Shown in pieces: positions 34,741 through 47,201 of a stretch of 64,000 nt of DNA. Origin of the DNA: Haberlea rhodopensis (taxonomy: Eukaryota > Streptophyta > Magnoliopsida > Lamiales > Gesneriaceae). Each line of letters starts with the position of its first letter. Position 1 is the first letter of the stretch. The position numbers and the translations under genes are program-made. The stretch lies in contig CAJQUN010001342.1 in assembly GCA_907163345.1 (NCBI GenBank), forward strand, positions 1 through 64,000, read 5' to 3'. The notes beneath the pieces were generated by a model. It had not been told where the DNA came from. It did no database searches and saw only the letters and a program-made list of their open reading frames with translations.

Positions 34741-35352
34741 AATCTTTGATCACATATACAATCATCGAATATAAGTTTACTGATAATCAAAATAAGGAAG
34801 TAGAATTAATTCGAGATTGCAGATGGCTGCTGAATAAATAAACTTAACACCATTCGCACTTTATTTATCAAAATTCATCCGACAAAAAAAACAAAACTAT
34901 CTGCAGGAGTAAACACAAAAAAATAGATCACATACCACAGTGTGAACCAATGAGGGCAATACACAGACACGTAAAAATCGTTTGACAAGGGAATTAGATC
35001 AAATTAAGGCACAAAAACAACGAGAAATCACAAGAATCCATCACAAAAGCAACAATTTGCAAGCAATGATCTGCACTCAAGCATTATGAATCTGGAATTC
35101 ATGTTACGTAAATTGGATCGCACAATGTAATAATACGACGGAGAAAGAAAACCGAGTGCTTGTGAAGAGCGAAAGTCAGTGTTGATCAATTTTCGGGGCA
35201 TGATTACTGAAATTTTTTGCACAATTCAACCACAAATCAACAAAAAATTTGACGCAAAACACCGATGTTAATACGAATAGAAAAAAGTGAACGAAAAACA
35301 CAACAAAATCGACGGAATTGACACGTAATGAAAAATTTCCTGTCATCAGAGT
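34741..35352. other. intergenic, nothing recognised
   Basis: AT-rich spacer upstream of the ATL fragment. A 76-codon minus-strand frame here is the shadow of that fragment. Confidence 0.35.
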
Positions 35353-35604
35353 CGCCATTCCGATGGCACTATAACCGAGTTCGACGACGGCAACTTCCAA
35401 ATTCATGGCCGCACCCTATACTTCATCCTCGTTCTCTTCTCCATTATAATCGCAATCACGCTCTTCTTCCTCTCCGCCAGATAGGCCTGTCGCCGCGTCT
35501 GCCATCGCCCACCACCTCCCTCCATCTCCATCCATCACGCACCACCTCCTCCACCATGTGGACTCGATCCCACTTCAATCAACAACCTGCCGATTCTACT
35601 TTAG
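35353..35604 (+). pseudogene. N-terminal fragment of an ATL-type RING-H2 gene
   Basis: One plus-strand frame reads DGNFQIHGRTLYFILVLFS (extracellular stub then a transmembrane helix), next a TAG at 35482, then ACRRVCHRPPPP and GLDPTSINNLPI. Order and spacing are those of plant ATL ubiquitin ligases: a membrane helix, an Arg/Pro-rich linker, and the GLD motif that precedes the RING-H2 finger. In relatives a Trp stands at the stop position (TGG to TAG). The frame ends at 35602-35604 before any RING, so the catalytic part is missing. A gene remnant or a captured fragment. Confidence 0.6.
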
Positions 35605-36241
35605 AAATCTTGTATATGGGGAACATTCACGCAGAGAGTGTTTTAAGGAAAAACAAGTTCAGGAATTTTGGGCAGGATTAAAATAGGTAGGGTAAATTTG
35701 GGTAGGAGGAAAGACTTATAAGGGAAAATAAAATAAAAAATTGGACTTAGTTGAATTAAGTTTTTAAAAGGTATATTTATTTGAAAAGAAAATACTTTGA
35801 TAGATTTAGTTGAAAGATATTTTAAAAATTGGTATCTATGTGTAATTTTCTCTTTCAAAATTAACCACCGTATCTTATATAGAAAAATAATGAATACAAA
35901 TAAAATTATCATTTCAAAATAAAATATTCTTATCAAATTTATAGTTATTATATTTGTGTATAAAAAGTCTTAAAAATAAAATAGATTTGTTTCTACATAT
36001 AATGAATAGAGTTCAAAATAATATGTTTATATTATAAAAATAATGCAAATAATCACTATATGATATATTATATATTTCGTAAAAACATATAATGTAGAAT
36101 AACCGAAAAATCTTACTTTTAATATCAATTTTAAAATATTCCTTCTTAGGCCTTATTCAAGGCATCAATGCGCAAGACCGAAAACGCGGGGCGGATAATT
36201 TTATTCCAAGTTTTAATAAATATTTCGGTAATGATATTAAT

Positions 36242-36558
36242 GGTGTCTTTGCAATTGTTTATTTAAATCACTTTTATGTTATTTTTGCTTAAAGTTGAAA
36301 AAAATTGTTTTTAAGTAAAAAAATTGAGTGTTTGTTATTAAAATAAAAAAAAACAGCTTAATGAACTTCAAATTATTACAAAATGGTCATCACACAAGTA
36401 AAAGGAGTGATAAACATCTAATGAACTGCTTCTCTACTTCTGTTTTTACCTACTTATTTTTAGAGAAACTACAACAGAATCAATGAAATAAAACACTCAA
36501 AACAGCTTTTTGGTCTGAAAAACAGATAAGCAGTTTTGAAAATCAATCACAAACACCC
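36242..36558. mobile_element. MITE copy A (shared three-copy family)
   Basis: 317 bp with inverted ends GGTGTCTTTGCAATTG and CAATCACAAACACCC, flanked by ATTAAT on both sides (36236-36241 and 36559-36564). Internally it is related to 42797-43098 and 52912-53227 (TTTGCTTAAAGTTGA, CTTCAAATTATTACAAAAT, GCTTCTCTACTTCTG). No coding frame. Probably a non-autonomous hAT or PIF relative; the class is inferred. Confidence 0.65.
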
Positions 36559-36564
36559 ATTAAT

Positions 36565-37360
36565 TTGAGCTCGTACAGTGTTTTTGCAACGTATTATTAC
36601 TAAGTTACGAATAGCCCAAATGGATGATTTTTAAATTGTTTAACCAATATAAGGGAATATACATTATTAACTATACGTCACGGTCCTTACGGATTATCAC
36701 ATAAGGTTAAGAGCACTTTGAAGTCATCTCTTATGGTTTAGGTGATTTGGGTATTGTTTTTTGTTCTATCATCTTATCTTCTCCGGAAGAACGAGAAAAG
36801 TTTAATGATTCTTTCTGGATATATATCCATCATAAATACTAACCACTCGATTTTACATAATAACCAATTATCCTTATCGAAAGGAAGTTCTTAAAATAGC
36901 AAGGATATTGATTTTTGTTGTTGTTGACCTATGAGAAAATTCAGAAATTCTTAATATTTTTTAAAAAATTAAGGATGAAATTATATGACATCAATTTCAA
37001 CAATAAATAAATGATAATTGAGTCATTTTTTATGAAGTATTCATAGATTAATCATAAATGTATCATCTATTAAGGAATTATTAATTTACATATTGCATGT
37101 GATCTATATGAATTATCATATGCGTATTATCTTATAAATTTAACTAATTATTTATTTAGTACGCTGTTCCCATGTCAGAATCAGCTAAAAATATTATTTA
37201 AATGAGTTTATTAATTAACCGAGTATTAAATTATCGAGATTCTGTTGTATTTCAAGTTCTCAATCATAAGAATAATTTAAAAATCCATAAATAAAACACT
37301 TCAATCCATGCGGCGATTTAAATAATAGATGATTTCTCTTTTGAAAAATATTGTATGAAT
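36565..37360. other. intergenic, nothing recognised
   Basis: AT-rich spacer without open frames of note. Confidence 0.4.
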
Positions 37361-37367
37361 CCGGTTT

Positions 37368-37502
37368 GGACTCTATCTATAGACAACTCAATACAATTGG
37401 TCTAAAATAATTGATATGTTAGTTTATTTATTTTTTATGTAAAATGTTGTGTTTTGAATTGGTATATAAATATAGCTTAAACAGAATGCATACAAGTTTT
37501 TC
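37368..37502. repeat. dispersed repeat family 2, copy b
   Basis: Same orientation relative of 10606-10755; see that copy for shared blocks. Confidence 0.55.
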
Positions 37503-38757
37503 CCGATTATTTTCCCTCAGCATGACAAAATGAGTTTTGTAAGCAAACGTGTTATGTTTTCGTCTGTCTAGCAGATATATAAAACTAACATACATTATAT
37601 TCACATTCTTCATATGCACATCAAAATTAATTATTTGTTTTAATTGGCCCCATCTCATGTGTATCATGTCCCATTATTAGTCGATCATTTCTGCAACATA
37701 CACCACTTTTTTTTGTTCTAGACTTGTCTTGAAAAAGGCGATGATGAGTGGTATTTATTGATTGGTTGATTTTTTACCTATATCACATGGCCAGAGTCTA
37801 CCAAATAGTTTGACAGATGATACTGCAAATCCCATGGTTTTTTCAAATTGTTTGTTTGGAAAAACCTAATTTTTAAATATAATCCAGGATATCCAAGTTT
37901 CATCCGATTAATTTCCAAAACCGATGAACTTCCCCTTGATACAACCCTAGCTAAATTTGAAGATATTCAGAACTTATATGCATTTAGAACTGACCCTCGG
38001 TTCGTCCCACCCTTTGATATCTAGCCTTTTTGGCCTTACTCCCCCTGCCTTCTATTTTGCAAGGCACCATCGAGATTCGAGAATCCATCAATTGCCATTT
38101 ACAACAATTATTTTTCGATTTACTATCTCTTTACAAATTTTTTATTTTTTAACAAATAAATTTAATTTATTAATTTTTATTATAAATATTAACTATATAA
38201 ATAAATAATTAATATATTAAAATAATTATTTTATAATTAATAATTATTTTTATTTTGTTTTAAAATATATTTTCATATTTATACATCATAAATCATAATG
38301 ACTACTATATTTAATAATTCTCAGAATATTCTCTGCCATTTTATTTACAACATTTAAATCATTAATTTTTAAATTACAATGCCTTCATATAAATAAATGT
38401 ATTTTTTTTTATCAAATTAGCTTTTAGATAATAAATATATACAAACTTTAAGAATATTATTTATTCCCTAAAATAATTAAAAAATTCAGTTTTCTTATAT
38501 GTAAATTTTCATAAATAATAAAATTAATCATAAATTATTTTTATCATACTATCTTTTTTTTAAATTATTAACATAAATTTATTAAAAATCATTAATTCTT
38601 AAAATAAATTGCAAAAAATAGAAAAAAATAAAATAAGAAGACTGCGCAATTTTAGCGCGGACCTACAATGCTGCACTAGCTGTACAAGAACTCCATTTTA
38701 ACGTTAAATTTTAACGCTTGCTTGGAATTATTCGGAGCTCTATTATAGAGTAAGATG
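37503..38757. other. intergenic, very AT-rich
   Basis: 38130-38640 is almost pure A/T without microsatellite order. No gene or element ends seen. Confidence 0.4.
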
Positions 38758-38857
38758 CCAAAACAAGGGTTTTTTAATTAAATAATCTCAAATAAATAAA
38801 TAATTATCAAAATAACTCCAAATATAATAAATTATACAATTAATCTTAGCCGTCAAC

Positions 38858-39015
38858 TTGGTTGGCGTCTTCAATAGAAGACGTCAATGCGGTTGGCATA
38901 TAGTATGTGTCACGCCAACTCGGTTGGCGTGACCAGTATAAAATGATGGTCACACCAACTCGGTTGGCGTGACCTTTGAAAATATGACCACGTCAACTTA
39001 GTTGGTGTGTGCCTT
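38858..39015. repeat. palindrome array in left TIR of MULE 2
   Basis: Four or five units of the type GTCACGCCAACTCGGTTGG and variants with GTC for GCC. The outer units have diverged most. Confidence 0.8.
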
Positions 39016-39206
39016 TTCGCACTATAAATACACCCCACCGCCTCTCATTTTCCCAGACGAAAACTCACTCGAAAACCTCTTTTATATTATTTTTGCTATA
39101 TAACAAAATTCTGAGTATGCTCTGTAGTTGCAGTTTTAGCTGATCTTCTACATCATAAATTTTTTTATTAATAGTAATATTTAATTATCTATATTGTTAT
39201 CAAAAT

Positions 39207-39935
39207 ATGTCGATTCAAGTTTTATTTTATTGTGGGGTAATATCATAGAAGGTTCTGAATTCGTCTGATATGATAGTGGTCCATCAAGAAGTACAACCAT
39301 ACGTCTTTCTACAATTATTAAATAAAGTATATAATATCACTGGCTTCGATCGCAACCAGTTTATTTTGAAATTATATGCTAGACATATGTTCAAAGATTT
39401 TTCGGGGTTACGTCAGACTATTACCCATAGACAACGATTATATTTTAGCATGGCTGCTTGATTTAGAATAGGGTCATAGTTGCTTGGAACTTTATATACA
39501 AGCAGAATCAGAGAATTATGATTCTATTCCAGAAATGCCAATGAGTGTCAGTGTTTCATAAGGATTGACTATATCTATGATTCAAGAGACGTCTGTTGCT
39601 CGACATCAAGCTGATGGTTCATATAGTTGTAGAGAACGAGATGATCATCCAGTAGATGTTGATAATATTGCTAATGAGCCACGATCAGACATTTTTGCTG
39701 ATTTTGGTGATGATCCACGACCAGAGGAGATTCCAACTGATGATGAGGCTAATGCTGATGATGATGAAGTTGATATTGGTGGAAGAAGCAATTGAAAACC
39801 AAGAGGATGAGGCACCAATGAGACGAGAAGTGCCACTTACAACAATTCCACAATTCTACCCTGCGTACTATAAGAATATTGGAGCACATATCAAGGACGA
39901 TTTGAGCCATTATGGGGAGAGCAGTATTGGCCTGA
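39207..39935 (+). pseudogene. transposase N-terminus in MULE 2, rearranged
   Basis: The ATG at 39207 (MSIQVLFY), the VQPYVFLQLLNKVYNITG region and the acidic linker match the N-terminus of the MULE 1 transposase. Near 39840 the sequence jumps to two pieces of the transposase 3' end that stand in the opposite order in MULE 1 (the ATTCTACCCTGCGTACTATAAG piece before the GAGCACATATCAAGG piece). It then runs straight into the 3' end of the PMD gene. DNA-binding and catalytic parts are absent. An early 1-bp loss near 39236 also breaks the frame. Confidence 0.82.
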
Positions 39936-42031
39936 CATATATGTCGGGACATAGCTTGATTGGCCAGCATGTCCTCACTCGCATGCCTTCGGATGTACTT
40001 GTTCTTCGTCACTCGCATGCATCGGCTGTACTTGTTCTTCCTCACTAACATGTCCCTCTTCGTATGGCGGAACATGCATTACATGTTTTATTACATTTCT
40101 GACATCACTAAATGCATCCACATACGCCCAATGGATTGTTTCTCAACGATATTACTGTCGCAGGTAACAGTTAATTGCGCCAATTGATCAATCTGAAATG
40201 AGTGAACATTTTTTATCAAGTTGTTAAATTTAAATACAATTTGCAAATATGTAATAGATATGTAATAAATCAACATACCACACGTTGTCATGCGGGGCCA
40301 TCTCCATGTTGATATCCAGTCTCCACAAATTGTCGTTGATGGCCAATGAATCTACGTGTTACTCATCCATACCAGCCATTGTATCCGACAATCACACCTT
40401 GTCCAGTTGAATCATATCGCGGGCTATCCACGGTATGAGCATGTGCATTAACCCGTATAGTCATGTATCGCCTATGTTGCGCAGACCAGTCATTATGTGT
40501 TTTGCCCCTTCGGTTAACTGCATGTAATTTATCAGCCCCTAACCGTGGATCTGGTGGGATGTTTTGTACAATGCAGAATTGACGAAAAACCCGCTCATGA
40601 TGATGCATCTCAACTATGCCATAGAAAATTAGTGGGCCACCGTATGTCCATAACTCAGTACGCAATCCTTCGATATAGTCATCAGGGTACGGCTGCCAAT
40701 TAAACTACAAATATAGTATTACATCAAAATAATGTTCAACGACTATCATATTTTATACATGAACATAAAAAACAAAATTACTTCTAATGGTTGCTGGTCA
40801 AGGATGACCCTAATAATTCGTACTGAATGTCTACCAGTTTCTGTAAATCTTAATTTACATGACTACCTGTGTAATCATAATAATCATCAAAAAACATAAA
40901 TTATATAACTAGTAATTAAATATAATACTAAACATTGCAACATAATTTGTAATGCATCACCTTGCACCATATGGAGCAGCAGGTAAATAATTGTCATCGT
41001 TGATTGATATTGGCCCAATATCAATTCTTGAGCGTCCTAGTTGAGGAGCTAAACTTTGGAGCCGTGACCATGCCCAAATCTAAAATATTAACATGAAATA
41101 ATATAAATAAAATATGCAAGAAATATTTTTCATTATTTTATAATAAAGGTAACGATTACCTGTAGGAGTTGTAATGCACCACATATTACTTTTTTCCCTC
41201 TCTCTGCTGAAGTGCACAACTCACGATATAAGTGTCAGCACAGCACTACCCCAGCTAAAAGTACCAACAGAACAAATATCTTCTAATTTATGTATGTACA
41301 ATAATTTTACAGTATTGCCGGAGCTATAAGGGCACATAATTCCACCTATCATTAATAATGCACAACCCCGTGCATATTTAACAACCTCATCCGCCGTACT
41401 ATGAAAATGGAGACGATGACTCACTAAATGATAATTCAACGCAAACATTAACAAACATGCACCGTTAAAGTGACCCGGATCTGGTGTAAATCCCAAATGA
41501 CAATCACAATATTCTTGTCATTCGGGTATTGTCCTATCATAATCGGTGCCTGACATTGCAAGACCATTTATTGGCAGACCCCAAATAACTGAAATGTCTT
41601 GCAGTGTAATAGTCGTCTCTCCATATCTAAGATGAAATGTGTGTGTCTCACGACGCCATCTCTCTACTAACGCCGTGATTATATGAGGGTCAAGCTTAAT
41701 CTTGTTACACTTATATACACCTAAAACCCAAACTCATTTAACATATTTACACATGTATGTCTAATGGGCAAAGATCCCAAAAATAGCCATCGGGGTTTCT
41801 CACACGCAAGGGGCGATCAATATCACATGCCCATACATCTTCAGAACGATGACATAGATGTAATGACAACATATGATCATCAACTGGGCCTGGTACGGTC
41901 ATCGGATCCATCCTATAATATGAAACAAAAAATATATTAGTACATATATACAACATAAAGTAAACAAAATAATGTAAAACTGACAAAACATGACGAAGCC
42001 TAGCAGCCACCAGCCACCAGCCACCAGCCAC
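39936..42031 (-). pseudogene. plant mobile domain gene in MULE 2, partly decayed
   Basis: Coding starts at the ATG near 41911 (MDPMTVPGPVDDHM, preceded by a splice acceptor) and shows the PMD landmarks in order: LRVRNPDGYFWDLCPLD, LVERWRRETHTFHL, TLQDISVIWGLPINGL, RGCALLMIGGIM, SWGSAVL. Exons near 41075-40960, 40865-40780, 40707-40295 and 40190 onward follow. It is better preserved than the MULE 1 copy at the N-terminus but has stops, for example TGA for TGG near 41520 (PE* for PEW), and it lacks the C-terminal tail. The leader exon has a CCACCAGCC simple repeat (42002-42036). Confidence 0.8.
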
Positions 42032-42244
42032 CAGCTGCTGGCGGCAAACGACGGCGGCGCGGCGTCTAGATTTCAGTCGTTACCATGATACATTCTTACC
42101 TCTAAGTTTTAAAAATATGATGGGATGAGCTTCTACTGGAAGCAAAAGGAAAAAAATAATTCTTGTTGATGGGAGAAAATGGAGGTGCCGTGGAGGTGCT
42201 GGCCGAGGAAGAATGAAGAAGAGGTGGTGTGATTATAACACAAA

Positions 42245-42535
42245 GTTACGCCATCTGGGTTGGCGTGACTATTAATTGGTCACGCCAACCCGGTTGGCGT
42301 GACGCAGAATAATAATAGTCACACCAACCCGGTTGGCGTGACGCGAAATTATTAATGGTCACGCCAACCCGGTTAGCGTGACACAGAATAATAATGGTCA
42401 CGTCAACTCGATTGACGTGATCATTATTTTTCAAATGGAACGCCAACCAAGTTGGTGTGTCATATTTTCAATATATACACGTCAACTCAGTTAACGTCTT
42501 CTGTTGAAGACGTCAACACAGTTGATGACTAAGGT
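42245..42535. repeat. palindrome array in right TIR of MULE 2
   Basis: About seven units, core GCCAACCCGGTTGGC or close variants, spaced about 40 bp, decaying outward to GTCAACACAGTTGAT. Confidence 0.85.
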
Positions 42536-42796
42536 TACTTGTATAATTAGTTACATTTTAGGTTATTTTTATAATTAGTTATTTATTTGGGGTTATTTAA
42601 TTAAAAACCCCCCTAAAACAACGCTCTAGTTGGAGTTGGCCTTAGTTACATATAAATGGTTTCACTAGTTGAAAATGGTATCTTTTAACTCAGGTTAACT
42701 TGTAAAAGCAATAAATAATAATCACGTTTTTAATATAAAAAAATTAATATATTTTTTTAAAAAATCTAAATTTTATTCCCCAAACTAACTAGAACG

Positions 42797-43098
42797 TACT
42801 TTCAATTATTTATTCAAATCACTTTAATTTTATTTTTGCTTAAAGTTGACAAAAAAGTTACTTTTAAGTAAAAGCTTATAGTGTTTGGTAAAAAAAAAAA
42901 AAAAATTTAACGAACTTCAAATTATTACAAAATTAGCACTACATAAAGTAAACACAATGAAAAACATCGTATACCATGCTTATTTGTTTATACTTTTACC
43001 TACTTTTTTTAAAAAAAGCGATAAAATAAAATACTCAAAATTTATTTTTTCGTTTGAAAAGCAGAAAAAATATTTAAACAACCAATCGCAAACATTCA
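42797..43098. mobile_element. MITE copy B
   Basis: Same internal blocks and orientation as copy A. Its ends have diverged (TTTCAATTATTTATTC and CCAATCGCAAACATTC) and no clear target duplication remains. Confidence 0.55.
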
Positions 43099-43760
43099 AT
43101 CAAACATTTTCTTCGTCCTTTGCTTTTTAAATTCAAATTCCGGCCTTATCTTAACAATGCGGACATTATATTAATTCACGGCCCCAAGTACGATGAATCA
43201 TAATGGTGATGGGGTCAATGAATTATTGTGAACCATATGCTTCTCATTAATGTCAAAAAAATCTACATCCCATTTGTCTGACCAAACTAGGTATACGTTA
43301 ATTATGGAAAGAAAATTTAAAGTAAAGGTTTCATTTTTCAAAAATAATCTTTTTCTTAAAAAAATATAATACAAAAAGAGCATCACATTTGACTATGGAT
43401 TGCCATTTTCATTAATTTCGAGCTTTCTCTTAATTCGAAAGTCTCACATAATTGGTTCATACCAAGGCTCAATCCAATTAAGTTTTAATATTGTACAATC
43501 TTTAAAAGTGTATTTCTGTGCTGGACATATCATCGGCCATGTTCGATATGAGTGCTCGCTTTTGAGAGGAGTGTCCGACACGAGTGTCAATTAAGGCCAC
43601 GTGTCCGACACGTGTTCGTGGAGTGTCGGTGTCCTAGAAGTCCGACACTGTATCAAGTGATTTTAGGAGTGTTAGTGCATCATATCTAGAAACCCTTTTA
43701 AAAAAAAACTAAAAACTAAAAAGATATAATGAACCGATGATAAAGGTAAATTTTACGTCT
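43099..43760. other. intergenic with GTGTCCGACAC words
   Basis: 43565-43650 holds several direct and inverted GTGTCCGACAC/GTGTCGG words, a pattern often seen in plant repeats. No gene recognised. Confidence 0.4.
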
Positions 43761-45150
43761 ATTTTGCAATGATATTTAATGATTTTCGTGTTGATTCCTG
43801 GATGATGTTACGCTTTTTGGTATTTATTTGTTTAGTTTCAGGAATCTAGGTCGGAAGTGGAAGAAGTAAGCTAGAATGATGAAAACAGACCAAATCGAGG
43901 CCAAAAGTGAAGATTTTAGACATTCACCTGCTCGATCGATCGACAGTTTCTGTCGATCGATCGAGCGAGGCATACAATTTTACAAGCGAGAAGAAGCGTT
44001 GCTCGATCGATCGATGAGCTTTCTCGATCGATCGATCGTTGATCTCGATCGATCGAGCGTAGCAGAGAAATTCATGGACGATAATGTAGAGTGCTCGATC
44101 GATCGAGAGATTTTCTCGATCGACCGAACGACAGAGTTTTCTGAAGAAAAAAAAATACCATATTGAGTTTGGTAAATTGGGAACACTTCCATCCACCTCA
44201 TTTCCTATATAACCTAGGGCACGGATTTGAGGAGTTCAACATCATATCATACACTACATAACAGCCTCTTATCATCCTCCAACATCCACAAAGTTTAAGA
44301 GAAAAATCCTTTGAAGTGCAAGGAAGGAAGCAAGAGAAGAAGCTACGTTGCAACGCACAGAATCGACTCCTTCGTTTATCGTACTTATAAACTTTTATTT
44401 GTTTTTAATTTCAAATTCTTGATGTTTATTTGGTTGAGAAACAATTATTCATCTTGTTATTTTGATTTGAATATGAACTAAGTTTATTTTAGCAAGATTA
44501 GGGAAGCTTGTGTTTGAGTTGATGATTTGAATGTTTCTTGAGTAGATTGATTCTTTTGTGCATGATTAGAATTTTAATGGTATCAAAGCCTTGCTAACTT
44601 TGATTGAATTGTGAGAATTATAATTTAGATTGAGAGATTGAATTATAATACGCTGGAGTAAATCATGTTGTATGTTCAAGATTTAGATCGAGAGATTAAA
44701 TCACATATGTGATAACTTTGGATTTAAAGATTTAAAGTTAGAGGTTTTCATAGAGATTTATGCAATATTAAATTAGTGATTAAGTGAACGAAAGTTACTT
44801 ATTTCAATTTAATATTAGTTTCAATATAGATTGAGAAAGTGCATTGAATATTTTACGGGAACCCGTCACCTTAAGAATTAATTGGATAGTAATTGTTTTT
44901 ACAAACGAATCATTGACGATCACACAAGTGAACCGACATTTTGATAAATTTCTTAAGTGGAATTCCTTCGCATCTTCAAAGGAGTTGATTTAATTCGCAG
45001 TTTTTAAGTATTTATTTTGATTAGTTAATTATTCATCTATTTCGTAGGCTAAATATAATTTTTCTAATTTTATTTGGTGCTTATACGTTAGTCCTTGTGG
45101 GTACGACATCCCTATTTTTAAATCATTATACTAAAACTTGACACCATGCA
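43761..45150 (+). repeat. LTR-like block with CTCGATCGATCGAG palindromes
   Basis: Non-coding. Has six to eight palindromes of the CTCGATCGATCGAG type at 43930-44130, a TATA-like CTATATAACC near 44206, and a long AT-rich tail ending in the GTGGGTACGACATCCC word (45098-45113) common near the ends of plant Gypsy LTRs. Ends and target duplication not found. Confidence 0.42.
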
Positions 45151-45504
45151 CTTGCGGTATATAATCCAATCCATTCTTCTATTACATAAGGTTGTGTTTG
45201 GATGCATAAAAATTCATTTGAATGAAGGAATTATGATTTGAAAATGGATTTGAAAACTTAGATCTGAAATGACATATATCTTATGTGCATTTCAAATCCA
45301 TCACAATATCATAACATTAACATTAAATTAAGATGTGGAATAAAATACATCAATATAAATTCATCCAAATATTAAAAAGATATGGAATCAAGGATTTGAA
45401 ATCCATGACTTCAATCCGTCAATCCAAATACACCCTAAAATCCATATATGAAATGAAAATAATTCAAAATCTTGCATAAAATCAAGAACACAATACGACA
45501 AAAT

Positions 45505-46313
45505 CTAAGAAGTCTTTGGATCCTCTATGGTAGGTTCCACACCGACCCTACTCCCAGTCTCAGCAACCGAGTCCTCATCGTCACCCTGAATCCGATCAAG
45601 CACCAAAACCAAGCCCATGGCAAACGCGCAATCGAACCCAGGCTTCAGTGAAAGCAAGAAAACGTCTTTTCCAAGCACGACATTCGTGGAGACATCGACC
45701 TTGCGGTGTATCTCTGCCACCACTTCATGTTCCTCGTTCAAGATTTTGCAATTCCGGCAGCAGAAGGAGCCCTCTATGAGGTAGCCATCACTCGGAGTAT
45801 TGTACACCTCCACCGCGACGCTGGATCGACCGATCATCGATGATCTATGTACGCTGAACAGCGGCTTTTGCCCTTCGGTCCTCTCGCCTACAAAGCCTTC
45901 CCATCTCTGATGCAGACTAGGCCACTGTTCCGAGGATTCGAGTCAGCAATATATAATCAAACAAACGAGCAAAATCATCGAATATAATTTGGTTACTTAA
46001 AGAAAAGCATCAAAAAAATAAAATATTTTCTGCATATCATGACTTTACTAAAGATACAAAAAAAAAAAACCTTTCTGTGGACAGTGAGGAGGCATCTACC
46101 GTCGGCGTCCATGAGAACGAGTTCGCCATTTTCAGCAGCGTCGGGGCCATAGGAGTCTACTCGGAAGACGAGCTGGCCTTTGGAGTCATAAGTAGAAAAG
46201 CCGTCTCCACAGTAGAAATGGGAGGTTTTGAGGACTGTGAGATGGGTTTCTTCTTCGTAAACATACCCTTCTTCCCCTATCATCGTGTTCTTCATGGTTT
46301 TTGTTGCTGACAT
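45505..46313 (-). CDS. LURP-one-related (LOR) protein, 220 aa
   Basis: Two exons on minus, 46313-46071 and 45924-45505, with a GT-AG intron between codons. The protein has the LOR (DUF567, tubby-like fold) layout: LTVLKTSHFYCGDGFSTYD, DSKGQLVFRVDSY, LVLMDADGRCLLTVHRK, LHQRWEGFVG, then PLFSVHRSSM and a C-terminal GLVLVLDRIQGDD. The length fits the family (about 190-220). The Arabidopsis member LURP1 acts in basal defence against oomycetes and is induced by infection; the biochemical role of the fold is unknown. Start chosen at MSATKTM, the only Met before the domain with a suitable upstream stop. The frame is intact, so a functional gene is likely. Confidence 0.88.
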
Positions 46314-47196
46314 TGATTGAGGATAATTATGACTACTTCTGATGAGTGATTTCGGTGGTTCGTATTTTTTGTGGTGTTATCAAGGAGAGGTTAGTTCTTA
46401 GGTAACTCAGCTCACGGTCACTATACATTAGGGTGAATCCAAGGTCTCTATTTATTAATATATTGGATCGCATATAAAATAACGAGATATTGATAAATTT
46501 GGGTAATTGATCAAATATATTAGATAATACCGGTAGTAAAGCCAAGAATAATTCCGTGGTCATATTATTATTGAATTATATAATATAATAATATTTACTA
46601 TTATATTATATTTAATATTAATAAACATTAACAAACTAAGGTAGGTAGTCCATCCAATCCTTCTCCATTATTAAACTATTTTTACAAATTTGAAAATGAA
46701 GAATGCAGCGACCAGACCAATTGGTTCTAAACAAATCGAGCACAATAATTTTATAGTTTATAAAATGCTTTGATATAAATGGATTCTTATTGGTTAATAT
46801 AAAATTTTACAAACTTAAGCTGATTTAATACCAGTTTAAGCATAAAATTATGCTTTTACTTTTTACTATAATTTTAGTAATAAGGAGTAGATTAAATAAC
46901 AGAACCTATACATTCTATTCTTAAGCGTTACAAAAGTAGATTAGCACAAACTAAACCGACTTATACATACAATTTAGTAATATTATGTGTTAACAGCTCA
47001 TAAAGTATTTTTATAGAAGAATAAGAGACCCAACTTCCTAAAAAATCATATAAAGTCTTTGAAAAAATCGATGATTATGTTAATATTAATTACTTACAAC
47101 ACGACCAAACTTCCCACAAGACTCCAAGAATGATTCTTTTAAGATTACAGAATCCCTAATGCTTTCAAGTGTATTTTTATGGTTTCGTTCTAAGCT
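46314..47196. other. upstream of LOR gene, nothing else recognised
   Basis: AT-rich promoter-side DNA of the LOR gene. No defined sites beyond TATA-like words near 46455. Confidence 0.4.
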
Positions 47197-47201
47197 TCAG
47201 C

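Larger units (their letters stand above)
38767..42612. mobile_element. Mutator-like element 2 (short, rearranged relative of MULE 1)
   Basis: The ends GGGTTTTTTAATTAAATAA and its inverted match near 42595-42612 are like those of MULE 1. Flanks CCAAAACAA (38758-38766) and CTAAAACAA (42613-42621) form a 9-bp target duplication with one mismatch. The TIR palindromes are of a sister type, with CAACTCGGTTGG at the centre. Gene order is inverted relative to MULE 1: transposase remnant on plus, PMD gene on minus. At 3.8 kb it lacks about 2.5 kb, including the whole transposase catalytic domain. Confidence 0.87.

Noticed and set aside
45993..46070. Read-through extension of LOR exon 1
   Set aside because: The extension is encoded by a T-rich intron start; splicing at 46070 restores the conserved LOR sequence.
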